NCBI RefSeq assembly: GCF_034087045.1
Contig: NZ_CP139247.1
Location: 4,800,001-4,864,000 of the forward strand
Origin: Chitinophaga sancti
Lineage (GTDB): Bacteria; Bacteroidota; Bacteroidia; Chitinophagales; Chitinophagaceae
Length of the DNA stretch: 64,000 nt
Reading direction: 5' to 3'
The translations under genes and the position numbers were made by a program. Below, in pieces: positions 1 through 8,752 of the stretch. The notes under the pieces were generated by a model. The model was not told the DNA's origin and did no database searches. It worked only from the letters and a program-made list of their open reading frames with translations. How positions within the stretch are numbered: position 1 is the stretch's first letter; each line of letters opens with the position of its first letter.

Positions 1-347
1 AGACGGGCATAGATCTTTTCATCGTCCGCACTGTGGGTAGTACGGAAAATGCTGTGGAGGATGGTTTTCCTGCGTTGTTGCTGGTGGTAATGCTTAAATA
101 CGGAAAACTTGATAGCTGTAGCCAGGTAGTTGGAGAGCTGGCCGATTTCCAGGGAAGCCCTCCTGTCCCATAGGTTGATCAGCACTTCCTGTACAATCTC
201 CTTGGCAGAAGATTCGTCATGGGTATGCTTCCAGGCAATGGCAAGGAGTCGCTGCCAGTAGCGGTGGTAAATTTCAGTAAAAGCAGCTTCATCCCCTGTT
301 ACCATGGAGGTGAGCAGCTCATTGTCACTGAAATTTTGCATAGCCAT
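1..347 (-). CDS. ECF-type RNA polymerase sigma factor, N-terminal part (truncated by window edge)
   Basis: About 115 residues are visible from the ATG at 347; the gene runs off the left edge. A second ATG lies two codons downstream at 341. The translation begins MAMQNFSDNELLTSMVTGDE and continues with EIYHRYWQRLLAIAWKHT and AKEIVQEVLINLWDRR, the typical region 2 of extracytoplasmic-function sigma factors, which binds core polymerase and the -10 element. Region 4 (the -35-binding helix-turn-helix) would lie outside the window. In Bacteroidetes such sigma factors usually precede a FecR-like anti-sigma factor and a SusC/SusD pair transcribed in the same direction, but nothing beyond the edge can be seen. 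Family assignment is confident; the target regulon is unknown. Confidence 0.85.
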   Translation of the reverse strand, partial: MAMQNFSDNELLTSMVTGDEAAFTEIYHRYWQRLLAIAWKHTHDESSAKEIVQEVLINLWDRRASLEIGQLSNYLATAIKFSVFKHYHQQQRRKTILHSIFRTTHSADDEKIYAR

Positions 348-476
348 GAGTTGAAAATAATAAAAATATTGGCAAAAGTAATACAATCTACTAAAATGGT
401 AGGGTAATAATTATTTTACTGGTTAATTATAGTGAAGATAGTATGCGAATATAACACTAAAACATCACTATAAGGG

Positions 477-527
477 CACTAAAAGGGCACCTCAATATCC
501 CATCGATATTGAGGTGCCCTTTTAGTG
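477..527 (-). terminator. Long perfect hairpin, terminator of the lipocalin gene
   Basis: A 23-bp perfect inverted repeat (477-499 and 505-527) surrounds a 5-nt loop, with A/T runs inside the stem ends. It lies 17 bp beyond the stop of the lipocalin gene and upstream of the sigma-factor start. The position fits a transcription terminator for leftward transcription. Confidence 0.75.
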
Positions 528-544
528 ACGATATGGTAATATTA

Positions 545-1108
545 TTATGCTATAGCTTCACTATGGTCTGTCCATAGTAATTCGCTGGTATCGAAGCCGA
601 TCATATTGGCTTTCTTTATGTAATTTTCTTTAATATCATCCGGAATTGTCGTTTCTCTCGACAGTATCCAGAGGTAATTCAGATTATCGCCTGCCACCAG
701 TGCATACCGGTACTCATCGTCCAGGGCAATCACATTGTAACCCGCATAAAAGGGCCCAAAGAAAGAGACTTTTAGCCTGCCCTCTTCCGGACTACCTACA
801 AATCTGGCCTTACCCACACTTTCCTTCCATTCTTCCTGCAGATAGTTATAACCCTTATTGTCCACCCGGATGCTGCCATTTTCATTCAGGCTGTAAGTGG
901 CAGTTACATTTTTCAGGTTCTTTTCGAATTTATAGTCGAGCCGGGCTATTTCGTACCATTTACCCAGGTATCTTTCCACATCAAAAGGGCTGACTGCCTT
1001 CGCACCGGGGGGAATGGACACACTTGTCATGGATTTATAAAGGATCAGACCGGCGGCGACACCTGCGCCCGCCAAAAGAGCGATGGGGAATTTCTGAGGT
1101 TTTGACAT
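545..1108 (-). CDS. Lipocalin family protein (Blc-like) with N-terminal membrane anchor
   Basis: This 187-residue protein has a short hydrophobic N-terminal segment (FPIALLAGAGVAAGLILY) that should place it in or across the inner membrane. The lipocalin signature GKWYEIARLDYKFEKN follows, then the segments VTATYSLNENGSIRV and GRLKVSFFGPFYAGYNVI of the eight-stranded barrel. Bacterial Blc proteins bind fatty acids or lysophospholipids and take part in envelope maintenance. I chose the ATG at 1108 because the 11 residues encoded upstream (from 1141) do not resemble the family. E. coli Blc is a lipoprotein, but no lipobox cysteine is visible here, so a transmembrane anchor replaces the lipid. 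It is monocistronic, with hairpin terminators on both sides. Confidence 0.88.
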   Translation of the reverse strand: MSKPQKFPIALLAGAGVAAGLILYKSMTSVSIPPGAKAVSPFDVERYLGKWYEIARLDYKFEKNLKNVTATYSLNENGSIRVDNKGYNYLQEEWKESVGKARFVGSPEEGRLKVSFFGPFYAGYNVIALDDEYRYALVAGDNLNYLWILSRETTIPDDIKENYIKKANMIGFDTSELLWTDHSEAIA

Positions 1109-1171
1109 AATAGAGTGAATTGAGTATAGTATGTAAATCAAAATTGGTGCCTGTGAATGTTGATGGGAATT

Positions 1172-1203
1172 AAAAACGCCCGCTGTCTACAGCGGGCGTT
1201 TTT
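1172..1203 (-). terminator. Terminator of the susCD-like operon
   Basis: A 15-bp perfect inverted repeat (1172-1186 and 1189-1203), GC-rich in the centre and A/T-rich at the outside, begins 22 bp beyond the SusD stop codon. The leftward strand ends in a U-rich tract, as in an intrinsic terminator. Confidence 0.8.
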
Positions 1204-1225
1204 AATATGATCAGTTAGATGTTTA

Positions 1226-2752
1226 TTACCAGTTCGAATTCTGTACCATCTCCGGATTTGAGTTCACCTCATCCTGTGGTATCGGGAAGAAATCATGCTT
1301 GGGTGTCACGAAGTAGATCTTACCCACCTTATCACTATTCGCTATCTCATCTTTCAATAACCCCCAGCGTTGTAAATCATAAAACCGCTGTCCCTCTCTT
1401 GCAAACTCAAGGAACCGCTGATGTCTTATTTCTTTCATCATGGCTGTTTGATCCAAACCAGTGGTCAGTGCCGGCAAAGTTGCACGGCTGCGCACTTGTG
1501 TGATATAAGCATATGCATCTTCCGGTCTGCCCTGCATGGTCACACTTTCTGATAACAGGAGTAATACATCTGCATAGCGCAGCGCCTTTTCATTGATATC
1601 CGATGTGTAATTCGATGCACCACTGCTACCCGACAATTCATTTGTCTGGTTATAGTTCTGGTATTTTTTATAATAAGACTTGAAGCCAAAGGGCAATGTA
1701 TAGGCAGAAAATGGCTTCTGATAAAATGTAGCTCCCGGATAATCCCAGAATAAGGTAGCATACATTCTTGGATCAAAATCCCCTGCTGTGGTCTTTTCAT
1801 TCTGAAACTCGTTGAAGAGTTTATCGGTTGGCGCTACTTCAAACCAGCCACTCGCCTCGGAAGGCGCAAACTCCTGTGCAGTAGTTACACCCAGGCTCTC
1901 ATTGGAATTTTCCCCGGCCCATGGATTGGTACCACCTACATCTGCCAGTTGGATTTCAAATAATGATTCTACATTATTATCATGGGCAGCAATAAAGTTG
2001 TCGCCATAGTTCGGCATCAACTGGTACGTATAAGGCGCCGTGGTTAGTTGTTTCAATGTGCTCTCTGCATTGGCCCAGTCTTTTGTATACACATACGATT
2101 TGCCAAGGAAACCCAGTGCCGCCCCTTTGGTAGCACGGCCTGTATTGCTGGCGTCGTAGGATAAAGGCAGGTCTGCTGCGGCTTCAGTAAAATCTTTGAT
2201 CACCTGCGCCCATACATCTGCGGCTGGAGATTTTGCTACGAAATATTCTGCTGTAGATGCAGGTATCGTAGTACGAAGTGGCACATCGCCATAGTTGATG
2301 ACTAAGATATATTCATTCAAACCCCTCAGGAACTTTGCTTCTGCAATGTAGGCTTTCTTTGCATCGTCTGTGAGGCCGCTTACATTATCGATATTTGCGA
2401 GTATCTGGTTAGCACGGAAGATGGCACGGTAGGCTACATTCCATACATTGGTCGATGCCGAATTGTCAGGCGTATTGGTGAAAGTAGACAACTGGTACAG
2501 GTAACTTACATCATTCCTGATAAAGAAGTCGTCGCCCCTGCCATTGGAGAGTTCAACGCCTCTTACCCCCCAGAAACCTCCGTCTACATTCCTGAACAGG
2601 GCATAGGTAGCGGCCAGTGCGCTTTTCACATCGTCCTCCGTTTTCCAGTAAGTTTCGGTGGTCGTTTGATTTGGATTCGTTAGTTCCAGTGAGCTCTTCG
2701 AACAGCTGGCCAGTAGCACGGCTGCAAGAAGTATATATAATAGCTTTTTCAT
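1226..2752 (-). CDS. SusD-like outer-membrane nutrient-binding lipoprotein (RagB/SusD family)
   Basis: The 508-residue protein starts with a lipoprotein signal peptide and a lipobox ending LLASC (Cys17). The mature start ELTNPNQTTTETYWKTEDDV, the helical TPR-like middle part, the LRYADVLLLLSE segment and the C-terminal IRHQRFLEFAREGQRFYDLQRWG block are all typical of SusD proteins. SusD proteins sit on the cell surface as a lid on the SusC channel and capture glycans or peptides. The gene follows the SusC-like gene by 23 bp in the same direction and is closed by a terminator. No glycoside hydrolase, regulator or other enzyme of a polysaccharide-utilisation locus is adjacent, so the substrate cannot be inferred. 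Confidence 0.95.
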   Translation of the reverse strand: MKKLLYILLAAVLLASCSKSSLELTNPNQTTTETYWKTEDDVKSALAATYALFRNVDGGFWGVRGVELSNGRGDDFFIRNDVSYLYQLSTFTNTPDNSASTNVWNVAYRAIFRANQILANIDNVSGLTDDAKKAYIAEAKFLRGLNEYILVINYGDVPLRTTIPASTAEYFVAKSPAADVWAQVIKDFTEAAADLPLSYDASNTGRATKGAALGFLGKSYVYTKDWANAESTLKQLTTAPYTYQLMPNYGDNFIAAHDNNVESLFEIQLADVGGTNPWAGENSNESLGVTTAQEFAPSEASGWFEVAPTDKLFNEFQNEKTTAGDFDPRMYATLFWDYPGATFYQKPFSAYTLPFGFKSYYKKYQNYNQTNELSGSSGASNYTSDINEKALRYADVLLLLSESVTMQGRPEDAYAYITQVRSRATLPALTTGLDQTAMMKEIRHQRFLEFAREGQRFYDLQRWGLLKDEIANSDKVGKIYFVTPKHDFFPIPQDEVNSNPEMVQNSNW

Positions 2753-2775
2753 AATGGTGTCGTTGTTTAGATGAA

Positions 2776-5700
2776 TTAGAAGGATAATTGGATACCGGCA
2801 GAGAATACGCGGGCCAGCGGATACGCCACGTGACCATAATCTACGCCCCTGTCAAGGATGCTGCCGGAACGACCAATGTCCGCATTGAAACCACTATAGC
2901 GTGTGAGGGTAAATAGATTGTCTGCACTGAGGTATGCCCTGACTGAAGTTGTGTGTAGCCTGGCATTCAGACTCTCAGGGATGGTATATCCCAGTTGCAG
3001 GGTCTTCATCCTGAAATAGGTACCACTCTCCAGGAAGCGGGAAGAGGTTTGCGCGTTCAGGTTAGGATCGTCTATCACCGCTCTTGGCATATTGGTATGG
3101 TGTTCTGGTGTCCATGCCTGCAGCGTTGTTTTTGCATAGTTGTATTCCAGGTTCATGCCTTCCATATCCTGTCTTACACCATTGTAAATTTTATTGCCTG
3201 ATACTCCCTGCATGTAAATGTTCAGGTCAAAGTGAAATGCGGAGAGGTTCAGACCTACACCGTATTCAAAATCAGGGAACGGACTGCCCATGTGTACACG
3301 GTCGGCACTGCTGATAATACCGTCGCCATTGGCATCCAGGAATTTGATGTCGCCTGGAGCAGCATAGGGTTGTATCAGTTTACCATTTTTATCTTTATAG
3401 GCATTGATCTCGTCCTGCGACTGGAAGATGCCCAGTGTTTTGATCAGGTAAAAGCCCGTCACTTCGCCACCAGCTTCTGTCAGTGTAGAGGAAGCGCCAT
3501 GATGGGTGGGCTGGCCGCCAAAGATCTGTTGGGTGCCGGTACCCAGTTCGATCACTTTGTTCTTCACAGAAGAGATCGTACCAAACACGGTATAATTGAA
3601 CTCCCCGATATGATTGGAATAGTTCAACCCAAGTTCAATCCCCTTGTTCTGGATGGTACCTGCATTTACTACAGGGTTGGTGGAAGAACCAGCGGAACCC
3701 GGGATCGGTACATTCAGCAATACGTCGGTTGTTTTCTTAAAGAAGTAATCTACGCTGGCATTCAGGGCGCCTTTCAGGAAACTCACATCCACACCTACGT
3801 TGGTAGTAGCCGTGTTTTCCCATTTGATATTAGGAGAGGAGTAGGCTGTCTGGATAGCACCAAACCATTTCTGTTGGGCGTCGCCGATCACGTAGTTGAT
3901 ATTCGACGCAATGGCCGCGCTATATTGATAATCACCTATTTCCTGGTTACCCAGAATACCGTAGCTACCTCTCAGTTTGAGGGAAGAGACGATTTTTGGA
4001 TCTACATGCCAGAAGTGTTCATTATTGATATTCCAGCCTACAGCTACAGAAGGGAAGTTACCAAAGCGGTTGGAGGCACCGAAGCGGGAAGAACCATCGC
4101 GGCGGAAACTCGCGGTCAGCAGGTAGCGGTTATCGTATGCATAAATAACACGGCCTAACGTAGAGAGCAGTATGCTTTCTACACTGTTACCCCCCACGGA
4201 AGCGGTACCGGAAGCAGCATCGAGTTCTTTGATACCATCAGGCAAATTCGTTTTCGCCATCAGGTTATAATTGTAATTGGTTTTTTGATAGCTGTAACCT
4301 ACCAATGCCTGGATGGAGTGCTTGCCGAAATCTTTATTGAAATTTAAAGTGTTTTCCAGCAGTACCATCTGGTTTCTTTCCTTTTCACGGCTCATGTCGT
4401 TTGTCTGCTGGATGAAGAGGTTACCTACTTCATGACGGCGCACGTAGTCGTCGGTTTGGCCAAATGAAGTGGTATAACCCATGTTGAATCTATACTTCAG
4501 ATAAGGGCGTAAAGCCACTTCAGCATAGGCATTAGCGAGGAAGGAGACGAGTTCATAGCTCACATCTTCGAGGTGCAGCAGGGCGACCGGGTTAGGAATA
4601 TTTACCACGGAACCTGAAGCGCCGCTATAACCACCGATGGCGGAGGTGTCGTAGATCTTATAAGTAGGGATCATCTTCATGGCAGAGCCTACGGCGTTAC
4701 CACCCTGTCCTCCCCAGCCATCGCTCATGCGGATCCATTTTTCGCGGGTGGCGAGGAAGGTCTGGCCAAATTTGATAATGCCTTTGGTCGATTCCGTTTT
4801 GGCGCGGATACCGTACCGTTTGTACCCGGTTACGTCTACAATACCTGCCTGGTCGGTGTACTCGCCTGATACGCTGTAGCGGGAGTAGTCAGAGCCACCG
4901 GATATGCCCAGGTAATATTGCTGAATAGGGGCCGTTCTGTAGATGGCATCCTGCCAGTCAGTACCAGCACCCAGCGTAGAGGGATTAGCGGCTATATCGA
5001 GCCGGGGAAGGCCTGCTCCGCCATTGCCGGCGTCGTGTGCTGCATTGCTCACGGTCGCCCATTCTTCAGCGTTCAGCACCTCGTATTTTTTAGCCAGCTT
5101 CTGATAGCCGACGTTGGTTCTGAAATTAAAGACGGGTTTACCGGCTTTCCCGTTTTTGGTGGTCACCAGCACAACGCCGTTGGCAGCGCGGGAACCGTAG
5201 ATCGCGGCGGCCGAGGCATCTTTGAGTACGTCCATACTTTCGATATCACCGGGGGCAATGTTGTTGATATTAGCCACCTGCACACCGTCTACGAGGTAGA
5301 GGGGATCAGCATTGTTGAGCGTACCGACACCCCTGATGAGGATGCGGGTACCGGAACCTGGATCACCGCCTGCAGATTCCACCGTCACACCGGGGAGCCT
5401 GCCCTGTAGTGAGCGACCTACGTTGCTCACACCTTCGGTTTTAAGATCCGCTGCTTTGAGGGAGGCGATGGCGCCGGTCAGGTCTTTTCTTTTTACGGTA
5501 CCATAACCAATGACCACGACTTCATTGAGCCCTGATACTTTGGGTTTGAGGGTGATATTGATGGTATTGTCGGCGCCTACAGTCACTTCTGCATTGTCGT
5601 ATTCCATAGAGGTAAAGAGCAGGGTACTGCCTGCAGGTGCGTCGATGGAATACTGGCCTTTTTCGTCACTGTAAGTACCTTTTTGAGTGCCTTTGATCAT

Positions 5701-5850
5701 AATGGCCGCCTTAAAAACCGGGTTTTTTGTTTCGCCGTCAGTGATCTGGCCGGTAATTTTTTTTTGGGCACTGGCCAGAAAAGGGAAGAGCAACAGCAGT
5801 AATAGAATAGGCGTTTTGCGCCTTGTCAGGCGCAGTTGGCTGTTTGTCAT
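2776..5850 (-). CDS. SusC-like TonB-dependent outer-membrane transporter (SusC/RagA family)
   Basis: This 1024-residue protein has a signal peptide ending FLASAQ. A carboxypeptidase-D regulatory-like domain follows at about residues 32-105 (ITGQITDGETKNPVFKAAI). Next come the SusC/RagA linker NEVVVIGYGTVKRKDLTGAI and the plug with LQGRLPGVTVESAGGDPGSG and DVLKDASAAAIYGSRAANGV. The remainder is a 22-strand barrel ending in FSAGIQLSF. SusC proteins import oligomers across the outer membrane with TonB energy together with SusD, encoded 23 bp downstream. Length and domain order are normal and the gene is intact. The promoter should lie in the roughly 400-bp region to its right. Confidence 0.96.
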   Translation of the reverse strand: MTNSQLRLTRRKTPILLLLLLFPFLASAQKKITGQITDGETKNPVFKAAIMIKGTQKGTYSDEKGQYSIDAPAGSTLLFTSMEYDNAEVTVGADNTINITLKPKVSGLNEVVVIGYGTVKRKDLTGAIASLKAADLKTEGVSNVGRSLQGRLPGVTVESAGGDPGSGTRILIRGVGTLNNADPLYLVDGVQVANINNIAPGDIESMDVLKDASAAAIYGSRAANGVVLVTTKNGKAGKPVFNFRTNVGYQKLAKKYEVLNAEEWATVSNAAHDAGNGGAGLPRLDIAANPSTLGAGTDWQDAIYRTAPIQQYYLGISGGSDYSRYSVSGEYTDQAGIVDVTGYKRYGIRAKTESTKGIIKFGQTFLATREKWIRMSDGWGGQGGNAVGSAMKMIPTYKIYDTSAIGGYSGASGSVVNIPNPVALLHLEDVSYELVSFLANAYAEVALRPYLKYRFNMGYTTSFGQTDDYVRRHEVGNLFIQQTNDMSREKERNQMVLLENTLNFNKDFGKHSIQALVGYSYQKTNYNYNLMAKTNLPDGIKELDAASGTASVGGNSVESILLSTLGRVIYAYDNRYLLTASFRRDGSSRFGASNRFGNFPSVAVGWNINNEHFWHVDPKIVSSLKLRGSYGILGNQEIGDYQYSAAIASNINYVIGDAQQKWFGAIQTAYSSPNIKWENTATTNVGVDVSFLKGALNASVDYFFKKTTDVLLNVPIPGSAGSSTNPVVNAGTIQNKGIELGLNYSNHIGEFNYTVFGTISSVKNKVIELGTGTQQIFGGQPTHHGASSTLTEAGGEVTGFYLIKTLGIFQSQDEINAYKDKNGKLIQPYAAPGDIKFLDANGDGIISSADRVHMGSPFPDFEYGVGLNLSAFHFDLNIYMQGVSGNKIYNGVRQDMEGMNLEYNYAKTTLQAWTPEHHTNMPRAVIDDPNLNAQTSSRFLESGTYFRMKTLQLGYTIPESLNARLHTTSVRAYLSADNLFTLTRYSGFNADIGRSGSILDRGVDYGHVAYPLARVFSAGIQLSF

Positions 5851-6259
5851 AAGGGAATTTAATTTAAATGATGAATTGGTTACAGTTGAATATCCTCCAT
5901 CCCCCTGAGGGTTAGTCAGGGTTTATTGATTGCGCGTTATTACATGGAATAATAGATGTATTTTTGACACTTCTACAATGTAGATATATTTTTTTTAAAA
6001 CAAAAACCCCACCTTTTTGTGGAGGTGGGGTTTGGGGGATGAGCTACCAGTTGGGGAGGCCCAGGGTTCTGCACTGGTATTTTAATTATTCATGCAACCC
6101 GTAGCCCCGGCCAGTTGTATAAAAACACGATTTTAGTAGCATTATCAAAATGGTCATCTACAGTTATGGTAGGATAATGTTTTTTAAAATAAGAATCCCT
6201 GGGTAATTTGGAATTACCCATTTAAAAATATTTTAGTGTCGTTTAGACAAGAAAATCAG
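5851..6259. other. Intergenic region upstream of susC with terminator and possible gene remnant
   Basis: No intact gene is visible. The region holds the susC promoter area (an A/T-rich stretch around 5985-6000), a strong hairpin at 6004-6033 and, just upstream of the hairpin on the minus strand, a short stretch (6044-6080) whose translation in two frames (VQNPG, then LPNW plus a stop) resembles the extreme C-terminus of SusD proteins. This could be the decayed tail of another susD gene. The rest shows nothing recognisable. Confidence 0.4.
6004..6033 (-). terminator. Hairpin terminator
   Basis: An 11-bp inverted repeat (6004-6014 and 6023-6033), C/G-rich inside and A/T outside, is followed on the minus strand by T-rich sequence. 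It terminates leftward transcription reaching this region, either from the LuxR-type regulator or from a lost gene whose possible stop codon is at 6044-6046. Confidence 0.65.
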
Positions 6260-6898
6260 TTATTGGTAGAACATTTTAAAGAGTTCTGATTTGGTTTTTA
6301 TACCTAGTTTGTAGAATATGTTTTTCATGTGGTACTGTATAGTATTCAGACTTAAATTTAGTTTTGCCGCGATCGTTTTATAAGGCAACCCTTCCAGGAC
6401 AAGATCCGTGATTTCTTTTTCCTTCTTAGTCAGGTTTGTTTGTGGTACATGCTTTTCTCCTTTGTTGCGATAGAGCATATACCGAAACAGCTGGTGACTC
6501 ACCACAGGCTGATCATATTCCAGCATATGCACCAGTTTGCGGGTGATATTGTGGAAGAGGTCCGTCTTTAAGATGTATCCATCCGCTCCTTTGTCAAATG
6601 CCTGCTGTATCACCTGCGGATCTTCATCCATCGTCATCACGACTAGCAGCATAGCTGGTTGCAACGACTTCAGCACCGGGATATCTTCTATTCGCTGTTG
6701 TGTGCCCGGTGGCATACCCAATAATACAAGGTGTGGTTGTAGCATTAAAAAGCTTTGTGCAGCTGTTGTGGTAGCGGTGTGTAAACATACGGAAAGGTCT
6801 GTATGACGTGAAATGTTGAGGACCAGTTCATGGCGGTAATTCGTATCTTCTTCGATTACCCCTATTTTGAACCTTGGGGACATTGACTGTTGAATCAT
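6260..6898 (-). CDS. NarL/LuxR-type response regulator with degenerate receiver
   Basis: The 212-residue protein has an N-terminal receiver-like domain (about 10-130) and a C-terminal LuxR helix-turn-helix (about 150-210: LTKKEKEITDLVLEGLPYKT followed by LNLSLNTIQYHMKNIFYKLG). The receiver keeps acidic residues in GVIEEDTN (16-18), a Thr near 92 and the Lys in GYILKTD. However, the strand that normally carries the phosphorylated Asp reads LVLLGMPPG, with Gly61 in its place. It therefore probably does not use classical phospho-activation. No histidine kinase gene is adjacent. It may autoregulate or control the neighbouring susCD pair, but that is inference. An alternative start is Met6 (6883). 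Confidence 0.85.
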   Translation of the reverse strand: MIQQSMSPRFKIGVIEEDTNYRHELVLNISRHTDLSVCLHTATTTAAQSFLMLQPHLVLLGMPPGTQQRIEDIPVLKSLQPAMLLVVMTMDEDPQVIQQAFDKGADGYILKTDLFHNITRKLVHMLEYDQPVVSHQLFRYMLYRNKGEKHVPQTNLTKKEKEITDLVLEGLPYKTIAAKLNLSLNTIQYHMKNIFYKLGIKTKSELFKMFYQ

Positions 6899-6987
6899 TG
6901 GTGTAATAATTGAGGGTTTTCTTTTTAGGTCCTGGTTATGGCGGCAAATATCAGATTTTCTCCAGAATTGGCCTATACTTTTATTTT

Positions 6988-7098
6988 ATGAATAGTACCT
7001 GTATTCGTTATATTATATTTGCGCTGATCATTTTTGCCATCGTTTGCAGTATAGGAGTTTATCACCTGATCAGGCATACAGCCATTCCTAACTACTAG
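6988..7098 (+). CDS. Possible small single-helix membrane protein
   Basis: A 36-residue reading frame starts MNSTCIRYIIFALIIFAIVC and continues through one hydrophobic helix to a short basic tail. It stops 3 bp before the start of the EamA transporter gene, so translational coupling is possible. It has no recognisable family, and the hydrophobic composition could arise by chance in AT-rich DNA. Longer versions in the same frame start further upstream (6910) but look less natural. Low confidence. Confidence 0.3.
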   Translation: MNSTCIRYIIFALIIFAIVCSIGVYHLIRHTAIPNY

Positions 7099-7101
7099 TT
7101 T

Positions 7102-7515
7102 ATGTGGAGATATTATGCATTACTTTCTGCACTTTTTGCAGGATTGACGGCTGTGCTGGCCAAGTTTGGGTTACAGGGCATCAGCAGCAACGTGGCTACG
7201 GCTATCCGTACTGTAGTGATCCTGATCATTGCCTGGGGGATTGTGTTTGCTCGTGGCGAAGTGAAGGACCTGCAGGCCCTGACCCGCAAGCACCTATTGT
7301 TTTTAACCCTGAGTGGCATGGCCACAGGTCTCTCCTGGATCTTTTATTTTAAAGCCCTCTCCACCGGCCCGGTTTCCAAAGTGGCCCCTATAGACAAGTT
7401 AAGCGTCGCAATTGCCATTGCACTCTCCGCTATTTTTCTCAAAGAAAGTCTGGATTATAAAACTATTACCGGCGCCTTGCTGATTATGGCAGGTACGTTT
7501 GTGTTGATTCGTTAA
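7102..7515 (+). CDS. EamA/DMT-superfamily small transporter (single EamA domain)
   Basis: This 137-residue membrane protein is one EamA repeat. Five hydrophobic segments are visible, including YYALLSALFAGLTAVLAKFG, AIRTVVILIIAWGIVFA, HLLFLTLSGMATGLSWIFYF, the VSKVAPIDKLSVAIAIALSA motif region and the terminal ITGALLIMAGTFVLI. Drug/metabolite transporters normally have two such repeats in about 300 residues. Single-repeat versions of about 140 residues also exist and probably dimerise. The substrate is unknown. The 3' end overlaps the 3' end of the convergent histidine kinase gene by 32 bp. Confidence 0.88.
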   Translation: MWRYYALLSALFAGLTAVLAKFGLQGISSNVATAIRTVVILIIAWGIVFARGEVKDLQALTRKHLLFLTLSGMATGLSWIFYFKALSTGPVSKVAPIDKLSVAIAIALSAIFLKESLDYKTITGALLIMAGTFVLIR

Positions 7516-8752
7516 TAAAGGTAACAATGAATATATGTAGGTCGTCTTTATAATCATAATCTACTTTGAACCCGTTGGCCGTACAGATCTGGTGAATCAC
7601 CGCCAGTCCAAGTCCATTACTGGTACTATTGTTGGAAGGGTTGTAGAATCGCTGGAACAGGTGCTTACGGTTCAATGGCGCAGGATGACCGGTATTTTTA
7701 ATACAAAGCCGCCGTTGACTTAACGTGATCAGAATATACCCGTTTTCATAATTATGCCGGGTCGCGTTGCTGAACAGGTTATTTAGCAGCAATTCAATCA
7801 GCTCCTTATTAGCGTGTAACTGCACGGCCTTTACGTCCAGTGAGATATTCAGTGATTTATCCTGCCAGATCTCTACAAACTGCGCAGCCTTTTGTTGTAT
7901 GATCTGTGCCAGGTCTACAAAAGATTTATTGTCAAATTGCTCGTTTTCTATTTTGGTGAGCAACAGGAGGGACTGGTTCATGCGGGCCAGTCTGTCGAGC
8001 GCCTCTGAGGCACTTTGCAGGGCGTTAAACTGGTATTCCGTCAGGTTCTCACCCTGCATCATCATTTCCAGTTTGGACCGGATGATAGCGAGGGGTGTCT
8101 GTAATTCATGGGAGGCATTTTCAGTAAATTCCTTTAATCTTTCATAATCCTGTATGGCTTTGGCAGTAGTACGCTCCAGGATACTGTTCATAAACGTAAA
8201 TTCGTCGATGTTACTGGCAGGCAATCCCAAGGGCTCCCGGTTATTGACTTTGAATCGTTGTAACAGATCAAGGGAGGTATAGAATGGCTGCCATAGTTTT
8301 CTGAGGATGGTACTATTAATAACGACCGTCAAAAACAGGACGAGTAAGATGGTACAAAAAGTGATAGCGAAAACAGTTCTGGTGATGTGCTCGGTCGCTT
8401 CCAGCGACTTCCTCACTATTACATTATACCATTCGCCGCCAGCCTGGATAGAAAAAGATAACTGCCGGTAATCCTCATGATGATCCAGTTCGACGGTTTT
8501 GAATTTTTCTTTCTCATAAGGCCTTTTCGTCTTTTCTATGATGGTCTCCTGGTCTTTCACTTCCACGGGAGTAAAAAGCATATCATGGAGTGCCACATAA
8601 TTAGTAATTTCCCGCTGTTCGATCCGCAGGTCTTCATCCATCTGCTTTAATAAGGTCAGGTGGAGGGCGAAGAAAAATGCGACACCGGAAAGCACGAAGA
8701 TCGCAATGGTGGATAGCAGGTTAATATAGTTATACCGGGTCAGTAATTTCAT
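7484..8752 (-). CDS. Sensor histidine kinase (two-component system)
   Basis: The 422-residue kinase has two membrane helices (about 11-33 and 125-147) around a periplasmic sensor of about 90 residues. A linker follows, then the dimerisation box ENASHELQTPLAIIRSKLEM with His215, the N-box NNLFSNATRHNYENG and the G-box SNGLGLAVIHQICTANGF. It should autophosphorylate and pass phosphate to the OmpR-type regulator encoded immediately upstream. The regulator stop and kinase start overlap in an ATGA (8749-8752), so translation is probably coupled. The sensor has no recognisable fold. Its C-terminal ATPase domain is short but complete. Confidence 0.94.
   Translation of the reverse strand: MKLLTRYNYINLLSTIAIFVLSGVAFFFALHLTLLKQMDEDLRIEQREITNYVALHDMLFTPVEVKDQETIIEKTKRPYEKEKFKTVELDHHEDYRQLSFSIQAGGEWYNVIVRKSLEATEHITRTVFAITFCTILLVLFLTVVINSTILRKLWQPFYTSLDLLQRFKVNNREPLGLPASNIDEFTFMNSILERTTAKAIQDYERLKEFTENASHELQTPLAIIRSKLEMMMQGENLTEYQFNALQSASEALDRLARMNQSLLLLTKIENEQFDNKSFVDLAQIIQQKAAQFVEIWQDKSLNISLDVKAVQLHANKELIELLLNNLFSNATRHNYENGYILITLSQRRLCIKNTGHPAPLNRKHLFQRFYNPSNNSTSNGLGLAVIHQICTANGFKVDYDYKDDLHIFIVTFINESTQTYLP

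Noticed and set aside
3232..4158. 308-aa plus-strand reading frame inside the susC gene
   Set aside because: It is antisense to a clearly conserved SusC protein and has no family features.
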